A stretch of DNA of 64,000 nucleotides. It comes from Monoplex corrugatus. Taxonomy: Eukaryota; Mollusca; Gastropoda; Littorinimorpha; Ranellidae. The notes below the pieces were generated by a model. That model was given only the letters and a program-made list of their open reading frames with translations. It had not been told where the DNA came from and did not search any database. The DNA is taken from contig CM060305.1 of assembly GCA_030674185.1 (NCBI GenBank), forward strand, positions 168,178,736 through 168,242,735, written 5' to 3'. This document shows positions 53,701-55,572 of the stretch, in pieces (position 1 is the first letter of the stretch; every line of letters begins with the position of its first letter). Position numbers and translations under genes: made by a program.

Positions 53701-54554
53701 ATAGTATAATAATGACACCAGACACAGATTGTGCTATTCTGCCTTGATAACATTGAAAATGAACATTGTATAATAATAAAACCAGACAAAGATTGTGCTA
53801 TGTGTCAAAGATTGTGCTATTCTACCTTGATAACATTGAAAATGAACACAGTATCATGACACCAGACAAAGATAGAGCTCATTCTCCCTTGATAACATTG
53901 AAAAATCAACACCATTATCATATTTGAGTCCGGTGTATATAAGACAAAAGATATCTATCACATACTGAAAAAGTGAAAGTTAAGCAAGACGCAGTCACAA
54001 TCAATCTTTATAAAGATTAACATGGTTATTGTCATTGTCTCCAAATACATTGCATATGCTTTAGAATTAAGAAAAAAAGACCTTCAAATTAGCAGATCAA
54101 ATCACTGCCGTATGTAGTTTTGCACCTTTATTGTTTATGCGTATGTGTGTTTATACATTTAATATTGTATTCTTTTTGATTGTGGCCAGACACATTTTAA
54201 CATTGTATTCTTGTTTGATTGTGGTCAGACACATTTTAACATTGTATTCTTGTTTGATTGTGGTCAGACACATTTTAACATTGTATTCTTGTTTGATTGT
54301 GGCCAGACACATTTTAACATTGTATTCTTGTTTGATTGTGGTCAGACACATTTTAACATTGTATTCTTGTTTGATTGTGGTCAGAAGCCTTTATCGATTA
54401 AAATTTGTGATTTCTTAGCATAGGTCTGATACTAACGGTGGTGATTTTTTTCTCTGTGTGTGTGCAGTACCATCCTGGGCACTACATGCAACAGTACTAT
54501 AGCCTGGCCCCCACGCCCCGTTGTGTTGCTCAGTCCTCAAACTCAACAACTTGA
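3449..54554 (+). CDS. Tweety homolog (TTYH family membrane protein), 13 exons, N-terminus missing
   Basis: Tweety proteins are dimeric five-pass plasma-membrane proteins linked to anion or volume-regulated currents and, in structural work, to lipid handling. Concatenated exons give about 475 codons; relatives have about 450-550 residues. Visible hallmarks: membrane segment 1 then IRCC (exon 1); a second segment running into AFYGN (exons 1-2); a long helical extracellular region with N-glycosylation sequons such as NATF; segments 3 and 4 (exons 4-5); a second extracellular domain with all four family cysteines ([26 protein letters not shown]); segment 5 (exon 10); and a cytoplasmic tail with PPPY and PPAY motifs, the type bound by Nedd4-family WW domains. 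Intron phases match at nine of the twelve junctions checked by phase and are consistent at one more; exon 7/8 is off by one base, and exon 11/12 needs either an extra micro-exon or a weak donor. Fly and vertebrate tweety proteins align across every exon from memory; no search was run. Confidence 0.93.
3754..4260 (-). pseudogene. LINE reverse-transcriptase fragment
   Basis: Reading the minus strand, a frame contains [19 protein letters not shown] and [12 protein letters not shown]. These match the RT motif around the catalytic YADD box of APE-type non-LTR retrotransposons. Upstream on the same strand (to about 4260) are further RT-like words ([12 protein letters not shown]) in a broken frame. 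It is truncated and carries stops, so it is a dead fragment in a tweety intron. Confidence 0.85.
4261..6494. other. Intron without recognised genes
   Basis: Contains TA-rich runs near 4258-4330, a CT microsatellite (about 5135-5220) ending in TCTG/TATG repeats, and an ATTC tetranucleotide run (about 5750-5790). Nothing else is recognisable. Confidence 0.7.
6495..6606 (+). CDS. Tweety exon 2: FYGN motif
   Basis: Acceptor TTATTTCAAG, donor GTAAGT. One leading base completes the cysteine codon from exon 1. It encodes [19 protein letters not shown] and continues through [13 protein letters not shown], closely matching the tweety block FYGN-x-E-x-x-x-GV. It carries an NRT glycosylation sequon and ends in phase 0. 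Confidence 0.95.
6607..8029. other. Intron without recognised genes
   Basis: AT-rich intron. The only structure I see is a perfect 39-bp tandem duplication at about 7300-7377. Confidence 0.6.
7300..7377 (+). repeat. Two-copy perfect tandem duplication, 39 bp
   Basis: The unit beginning AACCAGTTCCAAGCTGTATT occurs twice head to tail without mismatches. It looks like a young tandem duplication. Confidence 0.9.
8030..8165 (-). mobile_element. SINE-like repeat, minus orientation
   Basis: Read on the minus strand it has a degenerate tRNA-type head (GGGATTCAATCCTGCCAGGG, B-box-like) followed by a tail with CCAGGTTAACATTGTGTAGA and CCTG. The same tail is seen at 8565-8705, 29012-29186 and 36436-36690. 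Boundaries are approximate. Confidence 0.65.
8290..8482. mobile_element. Foldback MITE copy B with 80-bp perfect palindrome
   Basis: Outer arms begin TTAACCCTTTGACTTCCGCA and end with the matching complement and TTAA. The inner part (8333-8412) is an 80-bp perfect palindrome centred on CTGCAG. It is non-coding and may form a cruciform. Confidence 0.93.
8565..8705 (-). mobile_element. SINE-like tail, minus orientation
   Basis: Contains GGCACTGGCAGGTCTGCACA and GTTGATCTGGAAGATGGGGA, matching the tail of the 8030-8165, 29012 and 36436 copies. The tRNA-like head is not clear. Confidence 0.55.
8957..9192 (+). CDS. Tweety exon 3: first extracellular helical region
   Basis: Acceptor TGTGTCCAG, donor GTATAA, phase 0 to 2. 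It encodes 78 residues from [19 protein letters not shown] to TTEVAESYR, with an NATF glycosylation sequon. It is rich in amphipathic helix, as in the family. The final split codon joins exon 4 to give YRW, equivalent to the conserved YRW or FWR stretch before membrane segment 3. Confidence 0.93.
9455..10119 (+). pseudogene. LINE RT pseudogene, 5' part, interrupted by the 39-bp array
   Basis: Contains a frame with [18 protein letters not shown] and [11 protein letters not shown], matching the RT block before the catalytic motif. A broken continuation (NADDTAL-like, then [17 protein letters not shown]) ends at VRDF just where the tandem array begins. Stops and frameshifts are frequent. The matching 3' part resumes at 17691. 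Confidence 0.8.
12950..14009. mobile_element. TTAA-flanked MITE copy 1 (piggyBac-like)
   Basis: Flanked by TTAA on the left and TTAC on the right. Terminal inverted repeats are CTCACTCGGTACG at the left and CGTACCAAGTGAG at the right, with one mismatch. About 1.06 kb with no transposase frame. It sits inside a 39-bp unit at the natural TTAA of the unit, consistent with TTAA target preference. Confidence 0.85.
15428..16488. mobile_element. TTAA-flanked MITE copy 2 (piggyBac-like)
   Basis: Nearly identical to copy 1; I count only a handful of differences over 1.06 kb. It has TTAA on both sides and lies about 2.48 kb downstream in the same phase of the array unit. This is best read as duplication of a block of array plus MITE rather than a second insertion. 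Confidence 0.87.
17691..18205 (+). pseudogene. LINE RT pseudogene, 3' part
   Basis: Immediately after the last 39-bp unit the sequence reads [16 protein letters not shown], then broken LINE C-terminal words: [24 protein letters not shown], and [10 protein letters not shown]. These match the end of APE-type LINE ORF2 proteins, and with 9455-10119 they form one element split by the array. Confidence 0.82.
18206..18600 (+). pseudogene. LINE C-terminal zinc-knuckle fragment
   Basis: A broken frame includes [20 protein letters not shown], a C-x2-C-x6-H-x4-C type motif common at the C-terminus of non-LTR RT proteins. It is followed by a degenerate tail. It probably belongs to a different LINE family from the one next to it, because the latter has already reached its own C-terminal words. 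Confidence 0.6.
18601..19370. other. Intron or 3' flank of the nested antisense gene
   Basis: AT-rich, no frames of note. No clear AATAAA is seen on the minus strand downstream of the antisense stop codon. Confidence 0.5.
19312..19378 (+). repeat. Two-copy tandem duplication, about 33 bp, over the antisense stop codon
   Basis: AGCTTGAAATACACCACAG plus an A run and CTAACAGT occurs twice head to tail. The stop codon of the antisense gene lies in the second copy, so the present C-terminus of that protein may be recent. Confidence 0.85.
19371..20152 (-). CDS. Exon 2 of the unknown antisense gene
   Basis: A 260-codon frame including the TAG stop, opened by acceptor GTTTTTATCAG. No internal methionine start is needed if exon 1 is used. 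Without splicing the frame would open only a few codons further upstream. Confidence 0.7.
19371..20668 (-). CDS. Unknown two-exon antisense gene, 289 aa, nested in a tweety intron
   Basis: I do not recognise this protein. Exon 1 (20668-20581) starts [13 protein letters not shown] and ends at a GTAAGT donor in phase 1. Exon 2 (20152-19371) begins after the strong acceptor GTTTTTATCAG and supplies the two bases that restore frame. The predicted protein is 289 residues. Near the join it has [11 protein letters not shown], which resembles an AT-hook (GRPPK). It then has a helical segment beginning [20 protein letters not shown], and a basic, leucine-rich middle. It is soluble and has no signal peptide or membrane segment. 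The upstream region is CpG-rich. The open frame is real-looking, with mixed codons and no repeats, unlike most long frames here. It could be a host nuclear protein or a domesticated transposon gene. Confidence 0.65.
20581..20668 (-). CDS. Exon 1 of the unknown antisense gene
   Basis: ATGATGGCGGCTGCG start, 29 codons plus one base, then donor GTAAGT. Phase 1 matches the exon 2 acceptor. The alanine/serine-rich start and ATGGCGGC context are common at translation starts. Confidence 0.6.
20669..21498. promoter_or_regulatory. CpG-rich segment, possible promoter of the antisense gene
   Basis: Between about 20600 and 21070 CpG is noticeably denser than in the surrounding AT-rich intron. It lies directly upstream of the antisense ATG. 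On the + strand an ATGGCGGCTCGGG start opens a 34-codon frame at about 21038, so the region could be divergent, but no supported + strand gene follows. No TATA box is assigned. The remainder up to 21498 is ordinary intron. Confidence 0.4.
21499..21594 (+). CDS. Tweety exon 4: membrane segment 3
   Basis: Acceptor TTGTTTCAG, donor GTGAGT. One leading base, 31 codons, two trailing bases. It encodes [19 protein letters not shown] then [12 protein letters not shown], a membrane helix followed by a basic cytoplasmic turn equivalent to the IRSSK turn of vertebrate tweety proteins. Confidence 0.95.
21614..21760 (+). repeat. GT/GAGT/GA microsatellite
   Basis: GT, then GAGT tetranucleotides, GT again, then GA, starting about 20 bases after the exon 4 donor. 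Confidence 0.95.
21855..22060 (-). repeat. Dispersed repeat copy (CGGCCAACCGGCC family, degenerate)
   Basis: Diverged relative of 28620-28770. Shared order is GAACCAGAAAAAC, AACAAAACATGATAGGTGCA, TTTTCAACCGACTGGCCTAT and GTCAAG. Many substitutions mark it as old. Confidence 0.55.
22061..22866. other. Intron, nothing recognised
   Basis: AT-rich intron without a recognisable gene. There is only weak internal similarity around 22620-22800, where a segment with TTTGGTGTAAATAG resembles a second with TTTGGTGTTCATTC. Confidence 0.6.
22867..22939 (+). CDS. Tweety exon 5: membrane segment 4
   Basis: Acceptor TTGTTTCAG, donor GTAAGT. One leading base completes a leucine codon, then 24 codons: [19 protein letters not shown] then LFLGV. 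It ends in phase 0 at the start of the second extracellular domain. Confidence 0.95.
23262..26590 (+). repeat. Tandem array, 47-bp unit
   Basis: The unit is TAGCACACAGTATGTATTTG then GCACTGAAAGACTAGTGATA then CAAGACA (or CAATGCA). Edge units at 23262-23460 are diverged (TTAAGTACTG). Units from about 23.46 to 25.4 kb carry many single-base losses, whereas 25.4-26.57 kb is nearly perfect. Peptides such as [13 protein letters not shown] in this array are artefacts. Confidence 0.96.
27051..27243. mobile_element. Foldback MITE copy C with 80-bp perfect palindrome
   Basis: TTAACCCTTTGACTCCTGCG to the matching right arm. The inner palindrome 27121-27200 is perfect over 80 bp and identical to that of copy B. 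Confidence 0.93.
27628..27860 (-). mobile_element. LINE 3' tail, 5'-truncated copy
   Basis: Contains TATATAGCGCAAAATCTTGA, ATCAAATCTAAGCGCT, an AC microsatellite, then GGCTATAAATGGGGA and GGAAAATTATAGAGAGCATA. The same order is found at 29462-29760 in the 3' region of a LINE with coding remnants. The AATAC run at 27628 may be the 3' simple-sequence tail. Confidence 0.8.
28093..28162 (+). CDS. Tweety exon 6: DLCVDP block
   Basis: Acceptor GATGGACAG (weak pyrimidine tract), donor GTGAGG, phase 0 to 1. It encodes [17 protein letters not shown] then NGTLKQ. CVDPD is diagnostic for tweety proteins, and NGT is a glycosylation sequon. Upstream acceptor choices would introduce a stop in this frame. 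Confidence 0.92.
28198..28430 (+). repeat. GT microsatellite
   Basis: Long GT tract with GC, GA and TTATG interruptions, 36 bases after the exon 6 donor. Confidence 0.95.
28590..28870. repeat. Dispersed repeat with about 45-bp inverted arms
   Basis: Left arm (about 28668-28712) reads AACACAAGACAAGC ... TTTTCGGCCAACCGGCCTTT GTCAAG. The right arm (about 28813-28860) is its reverse complement with one or two differences. Between them is a copy of the family seen at 236-480. The arms could form a strong hairpin. Confidence 0.8.
29012..29186 (+). mobile_element. tRNA-derived SINE, truncated
   Basis: Head with A-box-like TAGCAGAATGG and B-box-like GAGTTCTGTCC, then a tail with GATCTGATAGGTCAACATAC and GCAGACCTACTATTGCCAGA. 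This tail is shared with the 36436 copy. It ends directly at foldback copy D. Confidence 0.7.
29186..29399. mobile_element. Foldback MITE copy D
   Basis: Outer arms TTAACCCTTTGACTCCCACA to AGGGTTAA. The inner palindrome centre reads CTTCATGCATGAAG instead of CTTCCTGCAGGAAG, so both arms changed together. Other parts of the inner arms are no longer symmetrical. Confidence 0.88.
29462..30335 (-). pseudogene. 5'-truncated LINE (L2/CR1-like), RT C-terminus plus 3' UTR
   Basis: Minus-strand frame 30331-29816 encodes the end of an RT protein: [50 protein letters not shown] and [11 protein letters not shown]. These words are typical of L2/CR1-like LINE ORF2 C-termini. Downstream is a 3' region with a CA microsatellite (about 29525-29665) and the TATATAGCGC hairpin tail. 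It is truncated at the 5' end at about 30335. Confidence 0.88.
30457..30508 (+). CDS. Tweety exon 7: second conserved cysteine
   Basis: Acceptor TTGGTTTCAG. Two leading bases complete an aspartate codon, giving [17 protein letters not shown], which aligns with the tweety block ILQYYLAC...PFQQ. The only GT donor (GTAAGT at 30509) leaves two bases, GG, which does not match the phase of exon 8; see findings. Confidence 0.9.
30725..30985 (-). pseudogene. LINE ORF2 C-terminal fragment
   Basis: Minus-strand frame with [19 protein letters not shown] and [19 protein letters not shown], matching the extreme C-terminus of APE-type LINE proteins. The same words are found in decayed form near 18010. It is an isolated 3' fragment. 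Confidence 0.82.
31826..32090 (+). repeat. CA and GCAC microsatellite
   Basis: CA tracts of more than 80 bases alternating with CGCA/GCAC runs. Long HTHTHT and CVCVCV frames on both strands are artefacts. Confidence 0.96.
32551..32583 (+). repeat. Partial copy of tweety exon 8 in the preceding intron
   Basis: GGCC-TCACAGCATTGAACTTGACTG-TCA-CAT matches 32794-32826 inside exon 8 at 31 of 33 positions. No splice sites flank it. Confidence 0.85.
32762..32854 (+). CDS. Tweety exon 8: extracellular helix
   Basis: Acceptor ATTTTGTACAG, donor GTATGC, 31 codons in phase 0. Encodes [20 protein letters not shown] then [11 protein letters not shown], with NLT, NMS and NIT sequons. The other frames from this acceptor hit stops, so phase 0 is required. 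Confidence 0.92.
32980..34155 (+). repeat. Tandem array, 17-bp unit
   Basis: The unit TGTTGTGCTGTGTGGTA repeats about 68 times with TCTGCTAGTG and GCGGCA variants, starting about 125 bases after exon 8. Because 17 is not divisible by three and the unit has no stop in any frame, all six frames stay open and give frames up to about 320 codons. None is a gene. Confidence 0.97.
34345..35018. mobile_element. TTAA-flanked MITE, piggyBac-like
   Basis: Left end TTAACTCTTTCGCCCTGAA and right end CCAGGGTGGAGTGAGTTAA have inverted similarity (CTC-x2-TC-x2-CCCTG). TTAA is present on both sides. The interior is AT-rich and non-coding. An internal inverted pair TTCGCCCTG/CAGGGCGAA (34350/34650) suggests it may be composite. 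Confidence 0.6.
35040..35150 (-). mobile_element. tRNA-derived SINE head, minus strand
   Basis: Reverse complement reads GGTTGGCTACCTCTATTGAC, AGAGCCATGGACG, and GAAGTCTCAAGTTTGATCCC, resembling A and B boxes (B-box-like GTTTGATCCC). It is short and degenerate. Confidence 0.5.
35151..35608. other. Intron, nothing recognised
   Basis: Ordinary AT-rich intron before exon 9, with a G-rich stretch near 35290. Confidence 0.6.
35609..35751 (+). CDS. Tweety exon 9: third and fourth conserved cysteines
   Basis: Acceptor CTGCTGTCAG, donor GTAAGT, phase 0 to 2. Encodes [40 protein letters not shown] and QGVCISAL, matching the vertebrate block with VDCR-x-LHxDY-x-x-AL-x-G-x-CYDG. Confidence 0.95.
36085..36180 (+). 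repeat. GT/GAGT microsatellite
   Basis: GT tract followed by GAGT and GA repeats, with mirror HTHT frames on the minus strand. Confidence 0.95.
36436..36690 (+). mobile_element. SINE tail (gastropod-type), degenerate
   Basis: Contains GATTGCCCAGGTCAATATGT, AGGCAGACCTGCCAGTTTCT, ATGCATGTTAAAGATCCTGC and ACATCAGTGGCTGGCTTATG in order. I associate this tail with an abundant SINE of caenogastropod snails. The tRNA-like head is not clear. A similar tail occurs at 60775-60960. Confidence 0.7.
36919..37020 (+). CDS. Tweety exon 10: membrane segment 5
   Basis: Acceptor CAATTTTCAG, donor GTATGT. One leading base, 33 codons, two trailing. Encodes [20 protein letters not shown] then [14 protein letters not shown], the last membrane helix and the start of the cytoplasmic tail. 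Confidence 0.95.
37030..38430 (+). repeat. Tandem array, about 42-bp unit
   Basis: The unit GATTAGGAACAGGACTGGAT then GATTGAATGTGTAGGGATTA then AT is clean at 37300-37950 and progressively diverged on both sides. The tRNA-Phe-derived SINE at 37113-37299 is inserted in its left edge. Confidence 0.93.
37113..37299 (+). mobile_element. tRNA-Phe-derived SINE
   Basis: Positions 37116-37188 match tRNA-Phe(GAA) closely: GGAATAGCTC, GTTGGGAGAGCG, GACTGAAGA and GGTTCAATCCC. The acceptor stem pairs over 7 bp and the D stem over 4, but the T stem has two mismatches and there is an extra T before the anticodon stem, so it is not a functional tRNA gene. A non-tRNA tail of about 110 bp follows. A probable TGTAG target duplication (37108-37112 and 37300-37304) lies within the 42-bp array. 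Confidence 0.85.
38500..38720 (+). repeat. Tandem repeat, about 62-66 bp unit, left part
   Basis: The unit GAGTCATGTGAGCACTGTAT then a TATTTGTCAGCACAGCAT stretch is repeated about three and a half times. The same array resumes at 42741-42860, so the 4.0-kb retroelement was inserted into it. Confidence 0.88.
38721..38989 (-). repeat. Direct repeat, copy 1 (3' end of element)
   Basis: 269 bp, identical to 42474-42740 except for a T run of 23 versus 21. Read on the minus strand: A box TAGCACATTGG, B box GGTTCGATCCC, an A run, then a unique tail. The tail holds an inverted pair, TAGACAACAG / CTGTTGTCTA. The shape is that of a tRNA-headed SINE. Confidence 0.93.
39012..42240 (-). pseudogene. Zinc finger / RT / CCHC / endonuclease-like protein, frameshifted
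   Basis: In order on the minus strand: [20 protein letters not shown] plus GC (C2H2-like finger, about 42200); [17 protein letters not shown] and [17 protein letters not shown] (RT); [17 protein letters not shown] and [15 protein letters not shown] (catalytic box, MDD); [17 protein letters not shown] (CCHC); [15 protein letters not shown] and [10 protein letters not shown] (endonuclease-like PD...E block); [16 protein letters not shown] near the end; stop TGA at 39012. About five single-base frameshifts (near 42010, 41190, 40395, 39300 and 39220) break one long frame of roughly 1,070 codons. All domains are still present, so decay is recent or the breaks are sequencing errors. Confidence 0.87.
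42474..42740 (-). repeat. Direct repeat, copy 2 (5' end of element)
   Basis: Same sequence and orientation as 38721-38989. Lying at the 5' end of the coding strand, its tRNA-like A and B boxes could act as an internal pol III promoter for transcription into the element. Confidence 0.93.
42741..42860 (+). repeat. Tandem repeat, about 62-66 bp unit, right part
   Basis: TTTCAGCACAGCGTAAGGAT followed by a GAGCACTG word repeats once more. It continues the array at 38500-38720 that the retroelement split. Confidence 0.85.
42899..43090. mobile_element. Foldback MITE copy E
   Basis: Outer arms as in copy B. The inner palindrome (42968-43047) has two uncompensated differences (CTCAACC on the left, GGTAGATA on the right). 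Confidence 0.92.
43091..43384. other. Intron, nothing recognised
   Basis: Short AT-rich stretch with a GAT triplet run near 43240. Confidence 0.5.
43385..43592 (-). mobile_element. tRNA-derived SINE, minus strand
   Basis: Reverse complement starts TGCCAACGGTGTAGTGGTTA and GTGTAATGGACTACC, then GTTGTGGGTTTGCATCCCC, giving A-box (TAGTGGTTAGTG) and B-box-like (GGTTTGCATCCC) motifs. A tail follows to about 43385. Confidence 0.7.
43629..43762 (+). CDS. Tweety exon 11: cytoplasmic tail with PPPY
   Basis: Acceptor GTGATTTGCAG. One leading base completes an arginine codon. Encodes [40 protein letters not shown] and TPVL. PPPY is a WW-domain (Nedd4-type) ligand motif. The strong donor GTAAGT at 43763 gives phase 1; a weaker GTGTAA donor two bases upstream gives phase 2, which would join exon 12 directly. 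Confidence 0.9.
43763..44420 (+). repeat. Tandem array of about 73-bp units, each carrying splice-site sequences
   Basis: Nine units. Each begins GTAAGTACTGTTTCTGTTAC AG (a complete 22-nt GT...AG word), followed by an exon-like stretch TTTTATCCATCCAGCCCCAC and so on. The exon-like part copies the 3' end of exon 11 plus its donor. Exon-like lengths are 51, 50, 45, 45, 49, 71, 51 and 46; the last unit lacks a donor. Confidence 0.92.
44302..44347 (+). CDS. Candidate tweety micro-exon (in-frame unit)
   Basis: 46 nt between TTCTGTTACAG and GTAAGT. Entering in phase 1 from exon 11 it leaves in phase 2, exactly what exon 12 needs, and encodes [16 protein letters not shown] without stops. The 49-nt unit at 44065-44113 also works. 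No conservation with other tweety proteins is visible, so this is a model only. Confidence 0.3.
44421..44781. other. Intron with GT microsatellite
   Basis: T-rich, then a GT microsatellite at about 44670-44728 before exon 12. Confidence 0.7.
44782..44845 (+). CDS. Tweety exon 12: acidic tail leading to PPAY
   Basis: Acceptor TTGTGATAG (weak pyrimidine tract), donor GTAAGT. One leading base, then [21 protein letters not shown]. It aligns with the ENTPLIGRESPPPSY block at the end of vertebrate tweety proteins and ends in phase 0. Confidence 0.9.
44846..45794. other. Intron, nothing certain
   Basis: Contains an AAAC/AAAAAC-rich run near 45380 and otherwise no recognisable sequence. The far end may already be decayed LINE. 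Confidence 0.5.
46028..46075 (+). repeat. Two-copy 24-bp tandem duplication inside the LINE
   Basis: GTGAATGTACCCACGCTTCA AGCA occurs twice head to tail with no mismatch. It corresponds to MYPRFKQ in the endonuclease region. Confidence 0.95.
46505..49765 (+). repeat. Tandem array, 33-bp unit, derived from the LINE RT frame
   Basis: The unit CATCCATTCTCTAGACTTTA then AAGAAGATATTAT repeats about 98 times. Translated in the LINE frame it is [11 protein letters not shown]. The flanking LINE reads SQDFKEDI at entry and [14 protein letters not shown] at exit, equivalent to the family word QDFKDATIVHLYKRK. Variants with CCAAGAC are one base longer and break frame. A higher-order period of 264 bp (eight units) is visible, for example 46822 versus 47086. 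The 413-codon frame is a repeat artefact. Confidence 0.96.
50440..52505 (+). repeat. Tandem array, 57-bp unit, derived from the LINE RT frame
   Basis: The unit CTTAGCCTTAACAATAAGTA then TCAGCAAGAGAGAGTCTATG then TTTCAGCCAGCTCTATA repeats about 37 times, with 53- to 59-bp variants. In the LINE frame it is [19 protein letters not shown]. The flanking LINE reads [18 protein letters not shown], equivalent to the family word FGLTISIKKTEVMFQPA. Blocks starting at 51592 and 52038 are almost identical, a higher-order period of 446 bp. Confidence 0.96.
53131..53444. other. Intron, nothing recognised
   Basis: Unremarkable AT-rich sequence between the LINE remnant and the next array. Confidence 0.5.
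53445..53910 (+). repeat. Tandem repeat, 64-bp unit, about seven copies
   Basis: The unit GTATAATAATGACACCAGAC then AAAGATTGTGCTATTCTGCC then TTGATAACATTGAAAATGAA plus CATA. The last two copies are diverged. Confidence 0.94.
54165..54385 (+). repeat. Tandem repeat, 40-bp unit, about 5.5 copies
   Basis: TGATTGTGGTCAGACACATT then TTAACATTGTATTCTTGTTT. It ends about 80 bp before the last tweety exon, so it sits close to where the branch point should be. Confidence 0.95.
54468..54554 (+). CDS. Tweety exon 13: C-terminus and stop
   Basis: Acceptor TGTGTGTGCAG. Encodes [20 protein letters not shown] then AQSSNSTT and TGA. The join with exon 12 creates PPPAY, a PPxY motif in the same place as the terminal PPxY of vertebrate TTYH2. 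Confidence 0.92.
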   Translation, partial: YHPGHYMQQYYSLAPTPRCVAQSSNSTT

Positions 54555-55400
54555 AAAACTCTACTTATCCTTCTTCGCCCCCCCCCCCCCCCCCCCTTTT
54601 TTTTTTTTTTTTTACTTTTGTTTGTCCAGTTTCTGTTTAAAAATGATTTGAGTCTGATGCAGATTAATCTGCACAGCATCAGAGAGAGAGAGAGAGAGAG
54701 GGAGAGACTGTGTGAGTACTGGTTGTCTAGTTGATTTTGGACATTTCAAAACTATGCATGATGTTAGTGTAGATTTGTGAGCTGTAAATTTAAGAAAACG
54801 CATCAGCATTATTTTTAATTTTGTCGAGAATTGGCAAACCAAATCTTCTGAGTGCTTTAGTTTTTTTTGTTTTTTGTAAGAATTGACGAACCAAACCATG
54901 TGAGCATTTTGATAGTATTTTCTGTGATCATCAATCCTTGTGAGCATTTTGACTGCTTTTTGTGGAAATGCTTTAACTTTTTCTTTTTTATAACAGTACC
55001 AAGATATTTTCTGCATTGTTCTTGATTGATTTGTTTTGTTTTGTTTTGTTTTGCTTGTGCACATTGACTGTGCCATATGAGAACTGTGGTTCTGATGCTG
55101 CTGAGAAAAGTGACTTCAAATTTGACACAAATTCAAACATGCGCCTGTTACATTTTTTTTAAATCCAAATTAAGACAGAATTCAGTCGGTCAAGTTTTTT
55201 TTTCCCTTGGTGGATTTTTATGTTTTAAACAACAACAACAACAACAAATCCAGACTGTCTTTTTCATATGTTGGTCAAATGATGGCTAAAATGTAGCCTT
55301 ATGTCCTTAGGAGAGTATGGTAGTGGAGAATTTGATTCTTTTATTTAATATCTGTTCACAATAGTGATTTTACACGCACACACGCACGCACACACACGCA

Positions 55401-55431
<31 letters not shown>

Positions 55432-55501
55432 TCTCACACACCTCAACACACTCACTACACACACACACACTCACACACACACTCACAACACACACACACA
55501 C

Positions 55502-55572
<71 letters not shown>

